Assembly: GCA_009772895.1 (NCBI GenBank)
Contig: WOUP01000002.1
Coordinates: forward strand, 406,264 to 470,263
Direction: 5' to 3'
From: Puniceicoccaceae bacterium 5H
GTDB taxonomy: Bacteria > Verrucomicrobiota > Verrucomicrobiia > Opitutales > Oceanipulchritudinaceae
DNA: 64,000 nucleotides
Both the position numbers and the translations under genes were made by a program. The notes below the pieces were generated by a model. It ran no database searches. It was given only the letters and a program-made list of their open reading frames with translations, and had not been told where the DNA came from. Below are positions 24,988-36,721 of this stretch, one piece after another; the first letter of the stretch is position 1, and every line of letters starts with the position of its first letter.

Positions 24988-27834
24988 CTATAGGCTCCAC
25001 TTCAGGCCTACGACCGCCGACCAGCCATATTCCTCGAACTGCGAGAGGCGGCCCGATTGGCCCCAATAGGCCTTGAACGGCTCGTTGGTGATGTTGATCA
25101 GGTCGGCGAAGACCGTCCAGTTGTGGGCGAAGGTGTAGGAGGTGCTCAGGTCGACCTGGATGTGGCTGTCTACGTAGCGGTCTTCCGATGGGCTGCCGCC
25201 GACCTCGTCGAGGTAGTCGTCCCGGTAGGTGCCGGAGAGGCGCACAAAGAAGTTGTTGTAGTCGTAGGACAGCGCCAGGTTGCCGATCACGTCGGACTGC
25301 TTGACGAAGGGCAGGTCTCGGCCGGCATCGTCCGCGCTTTCACCGAGCACGGAAGCTTCGCTGTCCGTCAGCGTCAGGTTGGCGAGCAGGTTGAAGCCTT
25401 CGACCGGCAGGAAGGTCAGTTGCTGCTGGTAGGCCAGCTCGACGCCCATGATGTCGCCCGAATCGCCGTTGCGGAAGGTGGTCAGGTCGCCGAGCACGTT
25501 GCCGTCGTTGTCGACGACCCCGTCCTGGATCTCCTGGGTGTAGATAAAGCTGTCCACGTCCTTGTAAAAGGCGGCGATGGAGACGACGCCTACGTTCTCG
25601 AAGTAGTATTCGAGTGAGGCGTCCCAGTTCATCGCTTCATACGGGTCGAGCATCGGGTTGCCGCGCTCCTGGTCGCCGTCTTCGTCGACGATGCCCGGTG
25701 AGAGCTGCTCGAAATTGGGACGGGAGATGGTGTTGGTCCACGAAGCGCGCGCGATGAAGTTATCGTTGATCGCGTAGCGCAGGTGGATGCCCGGCATGAA
25801 GTTGGTGTAGTCGTTGTCGAACTCGTTGGGCGAAACGCGTTCGGCCTCGTCGTCGTAGAGGTAGCCCGCGGTCTCGAACTCGGTGTGCTCTACGCGTGCC
25901 CCGGCGATCACCAGCAGGCGGTCGAAGGTTGCGCCGCCCATCAGGTAGGCCGCCGACACCGTCTCATTGGCGTCGTAGTCCTCGACGTAGGAATCCTCGA
26001 GGTCTTCCTCCATCGCAAACGCATCCTGGTTGGCGCGGAAGTAGTCGCGGAGGTTTTCGCGCACGTAGGGCAGGTTGGAGTCGTAGGGGTCGCGCACATC
26101 CCCGTTGACGAAGCCTGCGAGCGTGTCGATCGCCTCGGGGTTGTCGTCCGATTTGCGGACGGACACGTCGTTCTCCTTGTCCTTGCGCCGCACGAGGCCG
26201 CCCGTCTTTACGTAGCTTTCATACGTGTTGTCGAAGTCGTAGCGCAGGTTCAGCTCGGCGGTGTGATTGGTTTCCTCCACCAGCTGATCGGCGTCTTCGA
26301 TTTCGTCGAACTCGTAGCTGCCCGCATCGTAAGGGTCGATGTCGCTGTCCGGGCCGACGAACGCCAGACGCATGGTGTCGTTCTGCGTGCCGGTGAAGCG
26401 GAAGTCCGGATTCACGAGGTAGGCCTGATAGTCCCCGTCGGTCGGGTCGGTGTGGTTGGCGTCCTCGATCAGCTCAAACTTGGTCTCGAAATCGTAGGGC
26501 GTGTCTTCCTTGGCGTAGGAGACGCCCAGCTTGTAATCCAGCGTGAGGTTGTCCCAGATGTTCTGGCCACCGAGCGATACGGCGTAGATCGACATCGTTT
26601 CCTCGCGGTCCTTGAGCTCGCGGCCCAGGGCGACGTTTTCGGCGGTAAAGGCGTTGTCGCCGATTTCGCGGTAGGAGGTGATGTCGCCTTCGTCCTCGTT
26701 TTCGTCTTCCCACTCTTCGCCAAAGCTGAGCACGCCCGCGTGGCGGATCTCCGTATCGGTGTAGTCGCTGAAGTTACCGCGCACGTAATACTGGGCGGTA
26801 TCGGTCGGACGGTATTCGAGGTTGAAGCTGAAGCCGCGGCGCTCCCGCTTCAGGTTGTATTCGCGCAGTTCGATCGTGTCGGTCTGGACCCAGTGCTCCG
26901 CACCGTCTTCGCCCTCCATGAGCTCCCACGGGTCGGCTTCCATGTTGTCGGAGCCAAACTTGCGCTCGGACCAGACGGCGGAGAGCGCGAGGCCCCAGTG
27001 TTGGTCTTCGCCGAGCAAGTCGGAATAAAAGGCGGAGGTCTTGTAACCCCATTCCTCGGTCAGGTTGGAATAGAGGCCGGCGGCGTAGAGGGAGGCAAAA
27101 CGCTCGTCGCGGTCGAAGGCGCTGGGCGAGACGAGGTTGATGTGACCGCCGATGGAGTCTCCCGGCTGGTCGGGCAGCACGGCCTTCGTCACCTCCATGG
27201 AGGAGAGCGTCTCGGTGGGGATGGTGTCGAGCAGGGTCTCGCGCTCGGAAGCCCCCGGGGTCGGCACGGCGATGCCGTCGATCGAAACGCTATTGAGCTC
27301 CGGGTTGATGCCGCGGATCACGATGAAGCGGCCTTCGCCCTGGTCGCGTTCGACCGAGACGCCCGGCAGGCGGGCGAGGGCTTCGGCGGCGTTTTCATCC
27401 GGGAATTTGCCGATGGCGTCGGAGGCGACGATGTTGCGCAGGTTTTCCGACGCGCGCTGCTGGTTGAGCGCGCGGGCGGAGCCGATCACGGTGCCTTGCA
27501 CTACAAATTGATCGAGCTCGTAGATTTCGAGCGTGATGGTCTCCTCGACGGAAGTCGTCTCGCCGTCGCGGATCTGCACGTCTTCGGTCACGGGATTGGA
27601 GCCCAGGTAGTCGAAATGCAGGGTATGGGAGCCGGAGGGCAGGTCGAAGCGGAAGCGGCCGCTGCGGTCGGTCGTCGTGGCGGCGACGCCGGGCACGGAG
27701 ACCTTCACGCCTTCGAGGCTCAGACCGTTTTGCGCGTCGCGGACGACACCCGACACGGTGCCGTCAGCCCACAGCGAGGAGCTGCCGAGCAGGAGGGCGA
27801 GCGTGCCCAAAGGAAGCAAAGCGTTACGTTTCAT
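24988..27834 (-). CDS. TonB-dependent outer-membrane receptor (large, carboxypeptidase-regulatory-like N-domain)
   Basis: A 948-residue receptor from the ATG at 27834, which gives a proper signal peptide (LLPLGTLALLLGSSSLWA). An earlier in-frame start would prepend 52 non-coding-looking residues. An N-terminal beta-sandwich (about 22-105; GTVSGVVRDAQNGLSLEGVK) precedes the plug (115-245; LEIYELDQFVVQGT, LPGVSVERDQGEGRF, VIRGINPELNSVSIDG). A 22-strand barrel follows, ending GWSAVVGLKWSL. This is the type used for glycan or other large-solute uptake. Its neighbour is the phytase, so a phosphorylated solute is a reasonable guess but not shown. It is divergently transcribed from the NtrC-type regulator. 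Confidence 0.93.
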   Translation of the reverse strand: MKRNALLPLGTLALLLGSSSLWADGTVSGVVRDAQNGLSLEGVKVSVPGVAATTTDRSGRFRFDLPSGSHTLHFDYLGSNPVTEDVQIRDGETTSVEETITLEIYELDQFVVQGTVIGSARALNQQRASENLRNIVASDAIGKFPDENAAEALARLPGVSVERDQGEGRFIVIRGINPELNSVSIDGIAVPTPGASERETLLDTIPTETLSSMEVTKAVLPDQPGDSIGGHINLVSPSAFDRDERFASLYAAGLYSNLTEEWGYKTSAFYSDLLGEDQHWGLALSAVWSERKFGSDNMEADPWELMEGEDGAEHWVQTDTIELREYNLKRERRGFSFNLEYRPTDTAQYYVRGNFSDYTDTEIRHAGVLSFGEEWEDENEDEGDITSYREIGDNAFTAENVALGRELKDREETMSIYAVSLGGQNIWDNLTLDYKLGVSYAKEDTPYDFETKFELIEDANHTDPTDGDYQAYLVNPDFRFTGTQNDTMRLAFVGPDSDIDPYDAGSYEFDEIEDADQLVEETNHTAELNLRYDFDNTYESYVKTGGLVRRKDKENDVSVRKSDDNPEAIDTLAGFVNGDVRDPYDSNLPYVRENLRDYFRANQDAFAMEEDLEDSYVEDYDANETVSAAYLMGGATFDRLLVIAGARVEHTEFETAGYLYDDEAERVSPNEFDNDYTNFMPGIHLRYAINDNFIARASWTNTISRPNFEQLSPGIVDEDGDQERGNPMLDPYEAMNWDASLEYYFENVGVVSIAAFYKDVDSFIYTQEIQDGVVDNDGNVLGDLTTFRNGDSGDIMGVELAYQQQLTFLPVEGFNLLANLTLTDSEASVLGESADDAGRDLPFVKQSDVIGNLALSYDYNNFFVRLSGTYRDDYLDEVGGSPSEDRYVDSHIQVDLSTSYTFAHNWTVFADLINITNEPFKAYWGQSGRLSQFEEYGWSAVVGLKWSL

Positions 27835-28057
27835 GTCAGTTAAGCAGGATTGGGATCTGGAAGAGGCTTGTTCTCGTTCTGCTTCCTGTAGGGCACCGGG
27901 CGTGCCAGCGACGGTTTTGTGACGGGCTAAGTGCTTATGGACAAAATGCTTAACGCACTGGTTACGGTTGTGTAAAACGATTCCGCTCAACCAGTGAACG
28001 GTCAGCCGGTCAAAAATTGACCGCTTTAGGATTGCAGACCCTGGAATCGGTTATCGA
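27835..28057. promoter_or_regulatory. Divergent promoter region with an inverted repeat
   Basis: The 223 bases between the TonB receptor (minus) and the NtrC-type regulator (plus) should carry both promoters. A perfect inverted repeat CGGTCAA-AAA-TTGACCG lies at 28007-28023. Directly upstream of it are two further GGTCA half-sites. No convincing GG-N10-GC sigma-54 element was found on inspection. Confidence 0.5.
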
Positions 28058-29521
28058 ATGAGCAGTATGTCCGGTCGCGTGTTGATCATCGAAGATCGCG
28101 AAGACTTTTCCCTGACGTATCAGCGCATGCTGTTGACGCAGGGGTGGGATAGTCGCGTCTTCGCCTCCGCCCATTTGGCGCTCGAGCACTTGCGTGCCGA
28201 GGCGGGCGACTACGACTGCATCATCAGCGATTATCAGCTGCCGGATATCGACGGGTTGACGCTGTTGCGCATCCTGCAGAAGGAGTTTGCCGCGTTGCCG
28301 GTGGTGCTGATTACCGGCCACGGCAGCGTGCAGACGGCGATTGAGGCCATGAAGCACGGCGCCTACGATTACCTGGAGAAGCCGGTGGAGCGGGAAGTCT
28401 TCCTGAAGGTCATCGGCCAGGCCCTCGCGCTCAAGCGGCGCTCGGTCGATGCGGTCTCCGTGCAGGCGGCGAAGGAAGCCGGGCCGTTGATGGTCGGGCG
28501 TTCGCGCGCGATGATCACGGTTTACAAAGAGATCGGTCGGGTAGCCCAGTTTGCCGCTCCGGTCCTGATTCAGGGCGAGACCGGCACGGGCAAAGACCTC
28601 GTGGCGACCGCCATCCACCTCAACAGCCCGCGCCAAAATCGGCCCTTTCGCGCCATCAACTGCTCGGCCATCCCCGAGAACCTGCTCGAGAGCGAGTTGT
28701 TCGGGCACGAAAAGGGCGCGTTTACCGGTGCGCACGCCACGCGCAAGGGCCTGTTCGAAGCGACGGACCAGGGCACGCTCTTGCTCGATGAGATCGGCGA
28801 CATGCCGCTGTCGCTGCAGGCCAAGCTCTTGCGCGTGCTGCAGAGCAACGTCGTCCAGCGCGTGGGCGGGCAGGAAGACATCCACGTCAACGTGCGCGTG
28901 GTGGCGGCGACCCACCGGAATCTGCACGAGATGATCGCACGCCAGAGCTTTCGCGAAGACCTCTACCACCGCCTGGCTGCAGCCGAGGTGCGGCTGCCGG
29001 CCTTGCGGGAGCGACCGGAGGACATCCCGCTGCTGGTGCACTATTTCTTGCAGCAATACGCGCGCGAGTTGGGCATGGAGAAGGCGACCATCGCGCAGGA
29101 GGCAATCGACTACATTCAGGCGCAGCATTGGCCGGGCAATGTGCGCGAGCTGCAAAATACGCTGCGCAAGGCCCTGATGCAGGCCCGCAACCTCTGCATA
29201 ACCCAGGATCACGTGGCGGCTTCACTGGAGCATCCGGGGCCGGGCCCGGAGGAAGCGGGGGGCGATGTGCGAAGTGAGGTAGCCGTGGATGCGTCACCGG
29301 TCGACGGCCAGACGGCGTTGAGTCATTGGGTGGAGGGGGCGCTGCAGGAGGTGGACCTGGAGCACGAGACGTTGCTGCGCGAAAAGCTGTTGCGGCAACT
29401 GGACCGCGAACTCTACCCGAAACTGCTCGAGCGGCTGGACGACAACCGGACCAGGGCCGCGCACGTCCTCGGCATTACGCGCAACACCTTCCGCAAGCGT
29501 CTGGGCGAGCTGGAGGCCTAG
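28058..29521 (+). CDS. Sigma-54-dependent response regulator (NtrC family)
   Basis: A 487-residue transcription activator. The receiver domain covers 1-125 with phospho-Asp in [13 protein letters not shown]. The AAA+ domain (about 145-385) has Walker A GETGTGKD, the sigma-54-contacting GAFTGA loop, Walker [11 protein letters not shown] and the NVRELQN sensor II. The C-terminal Fis-type helix-turn-helix is in [18 protein letters not shown]. All elements for sigma-54 activation are intact. No cognate kinase is adjacent; the LRR kinase 6 kb away and reading in the opposite direction is a candidate. Its targets are unknown, but the divergent TonB receptor is the obvious first one to consider. Confidence 0.95.
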   Translation: MSSMSGRVLIIEDREDFSLTYQRMLLTQGWDSRVFASAHLALEHLRAEAGDYDCIISDYQLPDIDGLTLLRILQKEFAALPVVLITGHGSVQTAIEAMKHGAYDYLEKPVEREVFLKVIGQALALKRRSVDAVSVQAAKEAGPLMVGRSRAMITVYKEIGRVAQFAAPVLIQGETGTGKDLVATAIHLNSPRQNRPFRAINCSAIPENLLESELFGHEKGAFTGAHATRKGLFEATDQGTLLLDEIGDMPLSLQAKLLRVLQSNVVQRVGGQEDIHVNVRVVAATHRNLHEMIARQSFREDLYHRLAAAEVRLPALRERPEDIPLLVHYFLQQYARELGMEKATIAQEAIDYIQAQHWPGNVRELQNTLRKALMQARNLCITQDHVAASLEHPGPGPEEAGGDVRSEVAVDASPVDGQTALSHWVEGALQEVDLEHETLLREKLLRQLDRELYPKLLERLDDNRTRAAHVLGITRNTFRKRLGELEA

Positions 29522-29530
29522 GCCCGCGCG

Positions 29531-30283
29531 CTACATGTAGCGCTGCTTCATCTCGTCGTAGGGGAAGTGCTTGCCGGGGCAGAGGGTATGGGCGCGGTCG
29601 ACCCACTTGTGCACCGTGAATTTGCAGTCCGGCGACACCTGGCCTTCGCGCAGGTAGTCGACCAGTTGCAGAAAGGAGGCGTGTTGCCGGTCGGTCGGAC
29701 GGTGGTTCTCGAAATTGCCCACCATGCAGATACCGATGCCCACGTCGTTGACGTGTGAGCTGCGCACGTGGCCGCCCCGCAGTTGCTTGTGCCAGCGGGG
29801 GCCGATCTCGATCTCGCCGTCACCGGAGTCGATACCGTTGCCGATTACAAAGTGATAGGCCAGACCGTGGCGCATCCCGCGGCGGGTATGCTCACGCCCG
29901 TAGATCTCGGCGTTGCCGTTTTCGATCGCGCTGTGGTGGGCCACGATGTAGCGCCAGCGATAGCGGTCCACCCGGGTGGCCTTGGTGGCGGCGATCACCG
30001 GAGCCAGCACATCCGTCGCGCGCGTATTGGGGACCTTCAGCACCTGGCCGATGCGAATGAGGTCGCCCTTCAGGCCGTTGATCCGCTTCAGGTCGCGGAT
30101 GGAAACGCCGTAGGCGGTGGCGATCTCACTCAGCGTGTCACCACGCTGGACCCGGTGGGTCATCTGGTTGCCCGGCGCCGCCCAGGCCTGATTGGCCAGA
30201 AAACCGGCGGTCAAGCCACCCGCGACGAGTTGACGAAAGAACTGGCGTCGGGAGGTCGGGCGGCTATGCGAAGAATCGGGCAT
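29531..30283 (-). CDS. Tat-exported LysM N-acetylmuramoyl-L-alanine amidase
   Basis: A 250-residue peptidoglycan hydrolase. The N-terminus has a twin-arginine motif (SRRQFF, residues 11-16) and a hydrophobic stretch ending in AWA, implying folded export by Tat. A LysM domain covers 42-85 (THRVQRGDTLSEIATAYGVS). An amidase_2/PGRP-like domain covers 108-250. The likely zinc ligands are His116 or His117 in VAHHSA, His225 in TVHKW and Cys235 in LCPGKHFP. It cuts the muramic acid to L-alanine bond. The gene is convergent with the NtrC-type regulator, with 9 bases between their stops. Confidence 0.9.
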   Translation of the reverse strand: MPDSSHSRPTSRRQFFRQLVAGGLTAGFLANQAWAAPGNQMTHRVQRGDTLSEIATAYGVSIRDLKRINGLKGDLIRIGQVLKVPNTRATDVLAPVIAATKATRVDRYRWRYIVAHHSAIENGNAEIYGREHTRRGMRHGLAYHFVIGNGIDSGDGEIEIGPRWHKQLRGGHVRSSHVNDVGIGICMVGNFENHRPTDRQHASFLQLVDYLREGQVSPDCKFTVHKWVDRAHTLCPGKHFPYDEMKQRYM

Positions 30284-30560
30284 CGTAGTCAGACGTATTG
30301 CGGCGAGGATTGTATCTAGCGGTAAATGCCCCTATCGTCAACTCGCTTTCGTCAAGGGCGGGGCGGCGTGTGGTTTTACCGCGGGCAGGAGCCGCAGCAG
30401 CTGAAGCCGCTGGCAGCGCGGGTTCGGTAACTTTTTGAACCTTTCGATTGGACGCTATTTGAAGCAATGACAGGGAGATGCTAAGGCAAACCTGACTGTA
30501 AACAGGGAAAAACGGTCGGTTGGACTTGTAGTTGAAGGGGTCTGACCTGAAAATCATGCC

Positions 30561-31714
30561 GTGGCTCTGTATCGTCTGATGGTTTCGTCGGCCCTGGTGG
30601 CGGCAGGAACGGCATTTATGCTGTCCGGCTGTGGCGGGGAAGTGGGGGAAGAACAACACCAACGCAAACCGGCGCCGGTGGAGGTGGCGCCGGTACAAAC
30701 CGGTTCGATCACGCAATACCGCGACCTCAGCGGCACATTGCGCGCCAGTGCGGACTTCGCCGTCGCGGCCAAGGTCAGCGGGCGGGTGGACGAGCTGCGC
30801 GTGCGCGTCGCGGATTCCATTGAGCGCGGCGGTGTGGTGGCGGTGTTGGAAGACGAGTCCTTCGTCCAGGAAGTGCGCCGGGCGGAAGCCGACCTGCAAG
30901 TCGCGCAGGCCAATCTGGAGGAGGCGCAGGCCCAGGACGAGATCGCGGGGCGCGAGATGGACCGCGTGCGGCAGTTACGCGAGCGCGGCGTTTCCTCCGA
31001 TACTCAATTTGACGAAGCCCTCGGTTCCGAGCGCTCGGCCGAAGCCGCCCTGGCGGTGGCCAAAGCCCAGGTCGCGCGCGCCGAGGCCGCTCTCGAAACC
31101 GCCCGGCTGGAGCTGGGCTATACCCTGGTCCGCGCCGAATGGAGTGGGGGTGACGCGGAGCGCACGATTGCCGAGCGCTACGTGGACGAGGGCGACACCG
31201 TCTCCGAAAACGAGGAACTTTTCCGCGTGGTCGATCTCGATCCGCTGCTGGGCGTGGTCAATGTGACGGAGCGCGACTATCCGCTGGTCAAGCCCGGCGT
31301 CGACGTGTCGATCCGCACCGACTCGTTCCCCGGCGAAACCTTCGAGGGCCACGTGGTGCGGGTGGCGCCCGTCTTCTCCGAACAGTCCCGGCAGGCCATG
31401 GTGGAATTTGAAGTACCCAACGCCGACGGGCGGCTCAAGCCGGGCATGTTTGTGCGCGCGGCCCTCGTCCTGCGCGAGAAGGACAATGCCCGCATCATCC
31501 CGGAGGCCGCCATTGTGCGTCGCGACAACGAGAACGGCGTGTTTGTGGTCAATGCCGACGGCAACACCGTTTCCTGGCATCCGGTGGAGATCGGCATTCG
31601 CGAAGGCGACCGTGTCGAGGTGCTCAACGACGATGTGCAAGGGCGGGTGGTCACCCTCGGTCAGCAGCTGCTCGAAGCCGGCTCGAACGTCAACATCAGC
31701 GACGACGCCGACGA

Positions 31715-31718
<4 letters not shown>
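30561..31718 (+). CDS. RND efflux periplasmic adaptor lipoprotein
   Basis: Membrane-fusion protein of 385 residues. The lipobox LSGC places the anchored Cys at residue 24. A barrel-sandwich half ([36 protein letters not shown]) flanks a long alpha-hairpin at about 105-185 rich in Glu/Ala. The beta-barrel and membrane-proximal domains follow. The start is given as GTG at 30561; an ATG at 30579 is equally possible and keeps the lipobox. The stop overlaps the pump gene by 4 bases (ATGA), so the tripartite operon is translationally coupled. Confidence 0.92.
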
Positions 31719-34776
<3,058 letters not shown>

Positions 34777-34780
<4 letters not shown>

Positions 34781-36396
34781 CGGCCCCCCGCTATACGTTT
34801 CGCTGCCGACACCTTTCCCTGCTCGCGCTACCCCTGTTTTTCACGGGCTGTGTCGATCACTGGGGCATGTTCGAAGCCGACGACCTCGGCGACGTGCCGC
34901 GCGAGCCCATGATGCGGGCGCAGGATCCCGTCGGCCCCGTTCAGCCGCCGCCCTCCTTCAGCGAGGCTGCTGTGCAGACTGGGCCGGAGCGCTACGAATT
35001 GAGCGTGGAGGACGCCGTTTTCATGGCCCTGCGCCACAACCGCAATCTGCGGGTACAGGAACTCCAGCCGGTGATTGCCGACGCGTTTGTGCTGACCGAG
35101 CGCGGGATCTACGACCCGGAACTCTTCGTCAACTACCAGTATGGCGAGGAAAGTGTGGCCGAGACGGACCGCGGCACGGGCAGCGCATTTTCGGTCGATG
35201 GCCTCGATTATGCGGCCGAGGCCGGCATCCGCCAGCGCCTGCCCACCGGCACCGATGTCGAGTTGTCGGTGCAGCAAGATCGCTCGGTCTCCAGCCGCAC
35301 GCCGGAGGAACAAGAGGCGCGGGTGGGGCTCTCCATCACGCAATCGCTGCTGCAGGGCTTCGGCCCGGCCGTCAATATGGCGTCGGTGCGCTCAGCCGAG
35401 CTGGCGCGCGACGCGAGTTACTATGAGCTGGCGGCGTTTACCGAAAGCCTGATGGCGGAGGTGGAGACGACCTATTGGCAATATGTGCTGGCGCGAGAAC
35501 AAATCGCGATTTTCGAGCGCTCGCTGGCGGTGGCCGAGCAGCAGCGCAACGAGATCGAGACGCAGATCGAGATCGGGACCCTGCCGCAGATCAATGCTGC
35601 CGCGATCCGGGCCGAGGTGGCGCGTCGCAATCAGGACCTGATCGACGCCCGCAGCCTGGCCGAAGAGCGCCGGATGCGCCTGGCCCAACTCATCTTGCCG
35701 CGCAACGCGCCTCTCGCCAGGACGCGGATCGAGGCGCGCTCGGTGCCGACGGTCAATCCGGAGCCCATTACGGATGGGCCGGAGCGGGTGGACCTGGCCG
35801 TGCAGGCGCGTCCCGACCTGAAGGAGGCCGAGATGGAGTTGGCGCAGAACCGCCTGGAGGTGGTGCAGACGCGCAACGGGCTCCTGCCGCGCCTGGATTT
35901 CTTTGTCGACGTGGGCAAGACCGGCTATGCGCAATCCGTCCGGCGGGCCTTCGACGACCTGGGTGGCGAGACCTACGACGCCACGGTGGGCTTTGAATTC
36001 AACCTGCCCTTGGGTAATCGCGCGGCCAAAGGCGACGCGCTGGCGGCCCGGGCCTCCCACGATCAGGCGCTCGAATCGCTGCGCAACCTGCAGCGGGTGA
36101 TCGAGTTGGACGTGATGCTGGCCCTGAACGAGGTCGAGCGTCTGCGCCAGCAGATCGACGCCACCACCGCTACGGTGGAGCTGCAACGCCAGTCCGTGCA
36201 GGCCGAAAAGGACCGTTTCGAGTTGGGCTCGGGCACCTCCCTCCAGCTGGCCCAGGCCCAGCGCGACTTGCTCGAAGCCGAGATCGCGCACAGCGAAGCC
36301 GTGATCCAGTACCGCATTGCCCTCGTCGACCTTTACCTCGCCGAAGGCACCCTGCTCGAACGCCGCGGGGTCTCCATGCCCATGCCGCTACGCTAG
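34777..36396 (+). CDS. TolC-family outer-membrane efflux lipoprotein
   Basis: Outer-membrane channel of 539 residues completing the RND tripartite system. The signal peptide ends in a lipobox FTGC (Cys25). Two OEP domains follow, at about 75-270 and 300-530, with the tell-tale long helices (the first starts [20 protein letters not shown]). The near-C-terminal [20 protein letters not shown] helix is also visible. The ATG overlaps the pump stop. Just downstream begins a region of dispersed hairpin repeats, the first of which may also act in mRNA 3'-end stability. Confidence 0.93.
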
Positions 36397-36721
36397 CATC
36401 TATGGCATTCCTTCAGGATGCAGCGCGTGGGGCGCGTTACCGGTGGTATCCGCCGCTGGCGCGGCTCCAACGCACCGGCTACGCTGTGTGACCCCTTCGG
36501 GGTCGGCCAGAGAAGACATTGGAGCACGTGAGGCCTGTTTCGCTGATATGGCGGGCTGGCTTCGCGCGTTCTCCAGCCGCCCGCAAAGGAGGGCAATTCC
36601 CGGGAGAGGCCTGCATTGGCTGGTGAAGCTGTCGGAGCCCGAGATGAAACAAATTTGTCTTCAATGGTTGGAGATTCGGCCTGGACCCCGAGGGGTCACC
36701 ACCGGACAAATGCCGTTGCAG
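36397..36721. repeat. Gene-free region with an inverted copy of the three-hairpin repeat
   Basis: These 325 bases separate the efflux operon from the convergent rhamnosidase. Copy 3 of the repeat lies at 36405-36504 in reverse orientation: hairpin GCATTCC-TTCA-GGATGC (36405-36421), outer arms CCGGTGGT (36440-36447) and CACCGG (36473-36478) around an inner stem GCCGC-TGGC-GCGGC, then hairpin GACCCC-TTC-GGGGTC (36490-36504). A degenerate part copy is at 36684-36705, with GACCCC-GA-GGGGTC followed directly by ACCACCGG. Between them (36505-36683) I see only short inverted repeats and no gene. Confidence 0.75.

Noticed and set aside
25783..27843. A 686-codon plus-strand open frame opposite the large TonB receptor
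   Set aside because: It is an antisense shadow produced by high G+C at third positions. The minus-strand receptor has full domain support. The same applies to other long antisense frames over acnA, lpdA, cheA, the LRR kinase, tamB and malQ.
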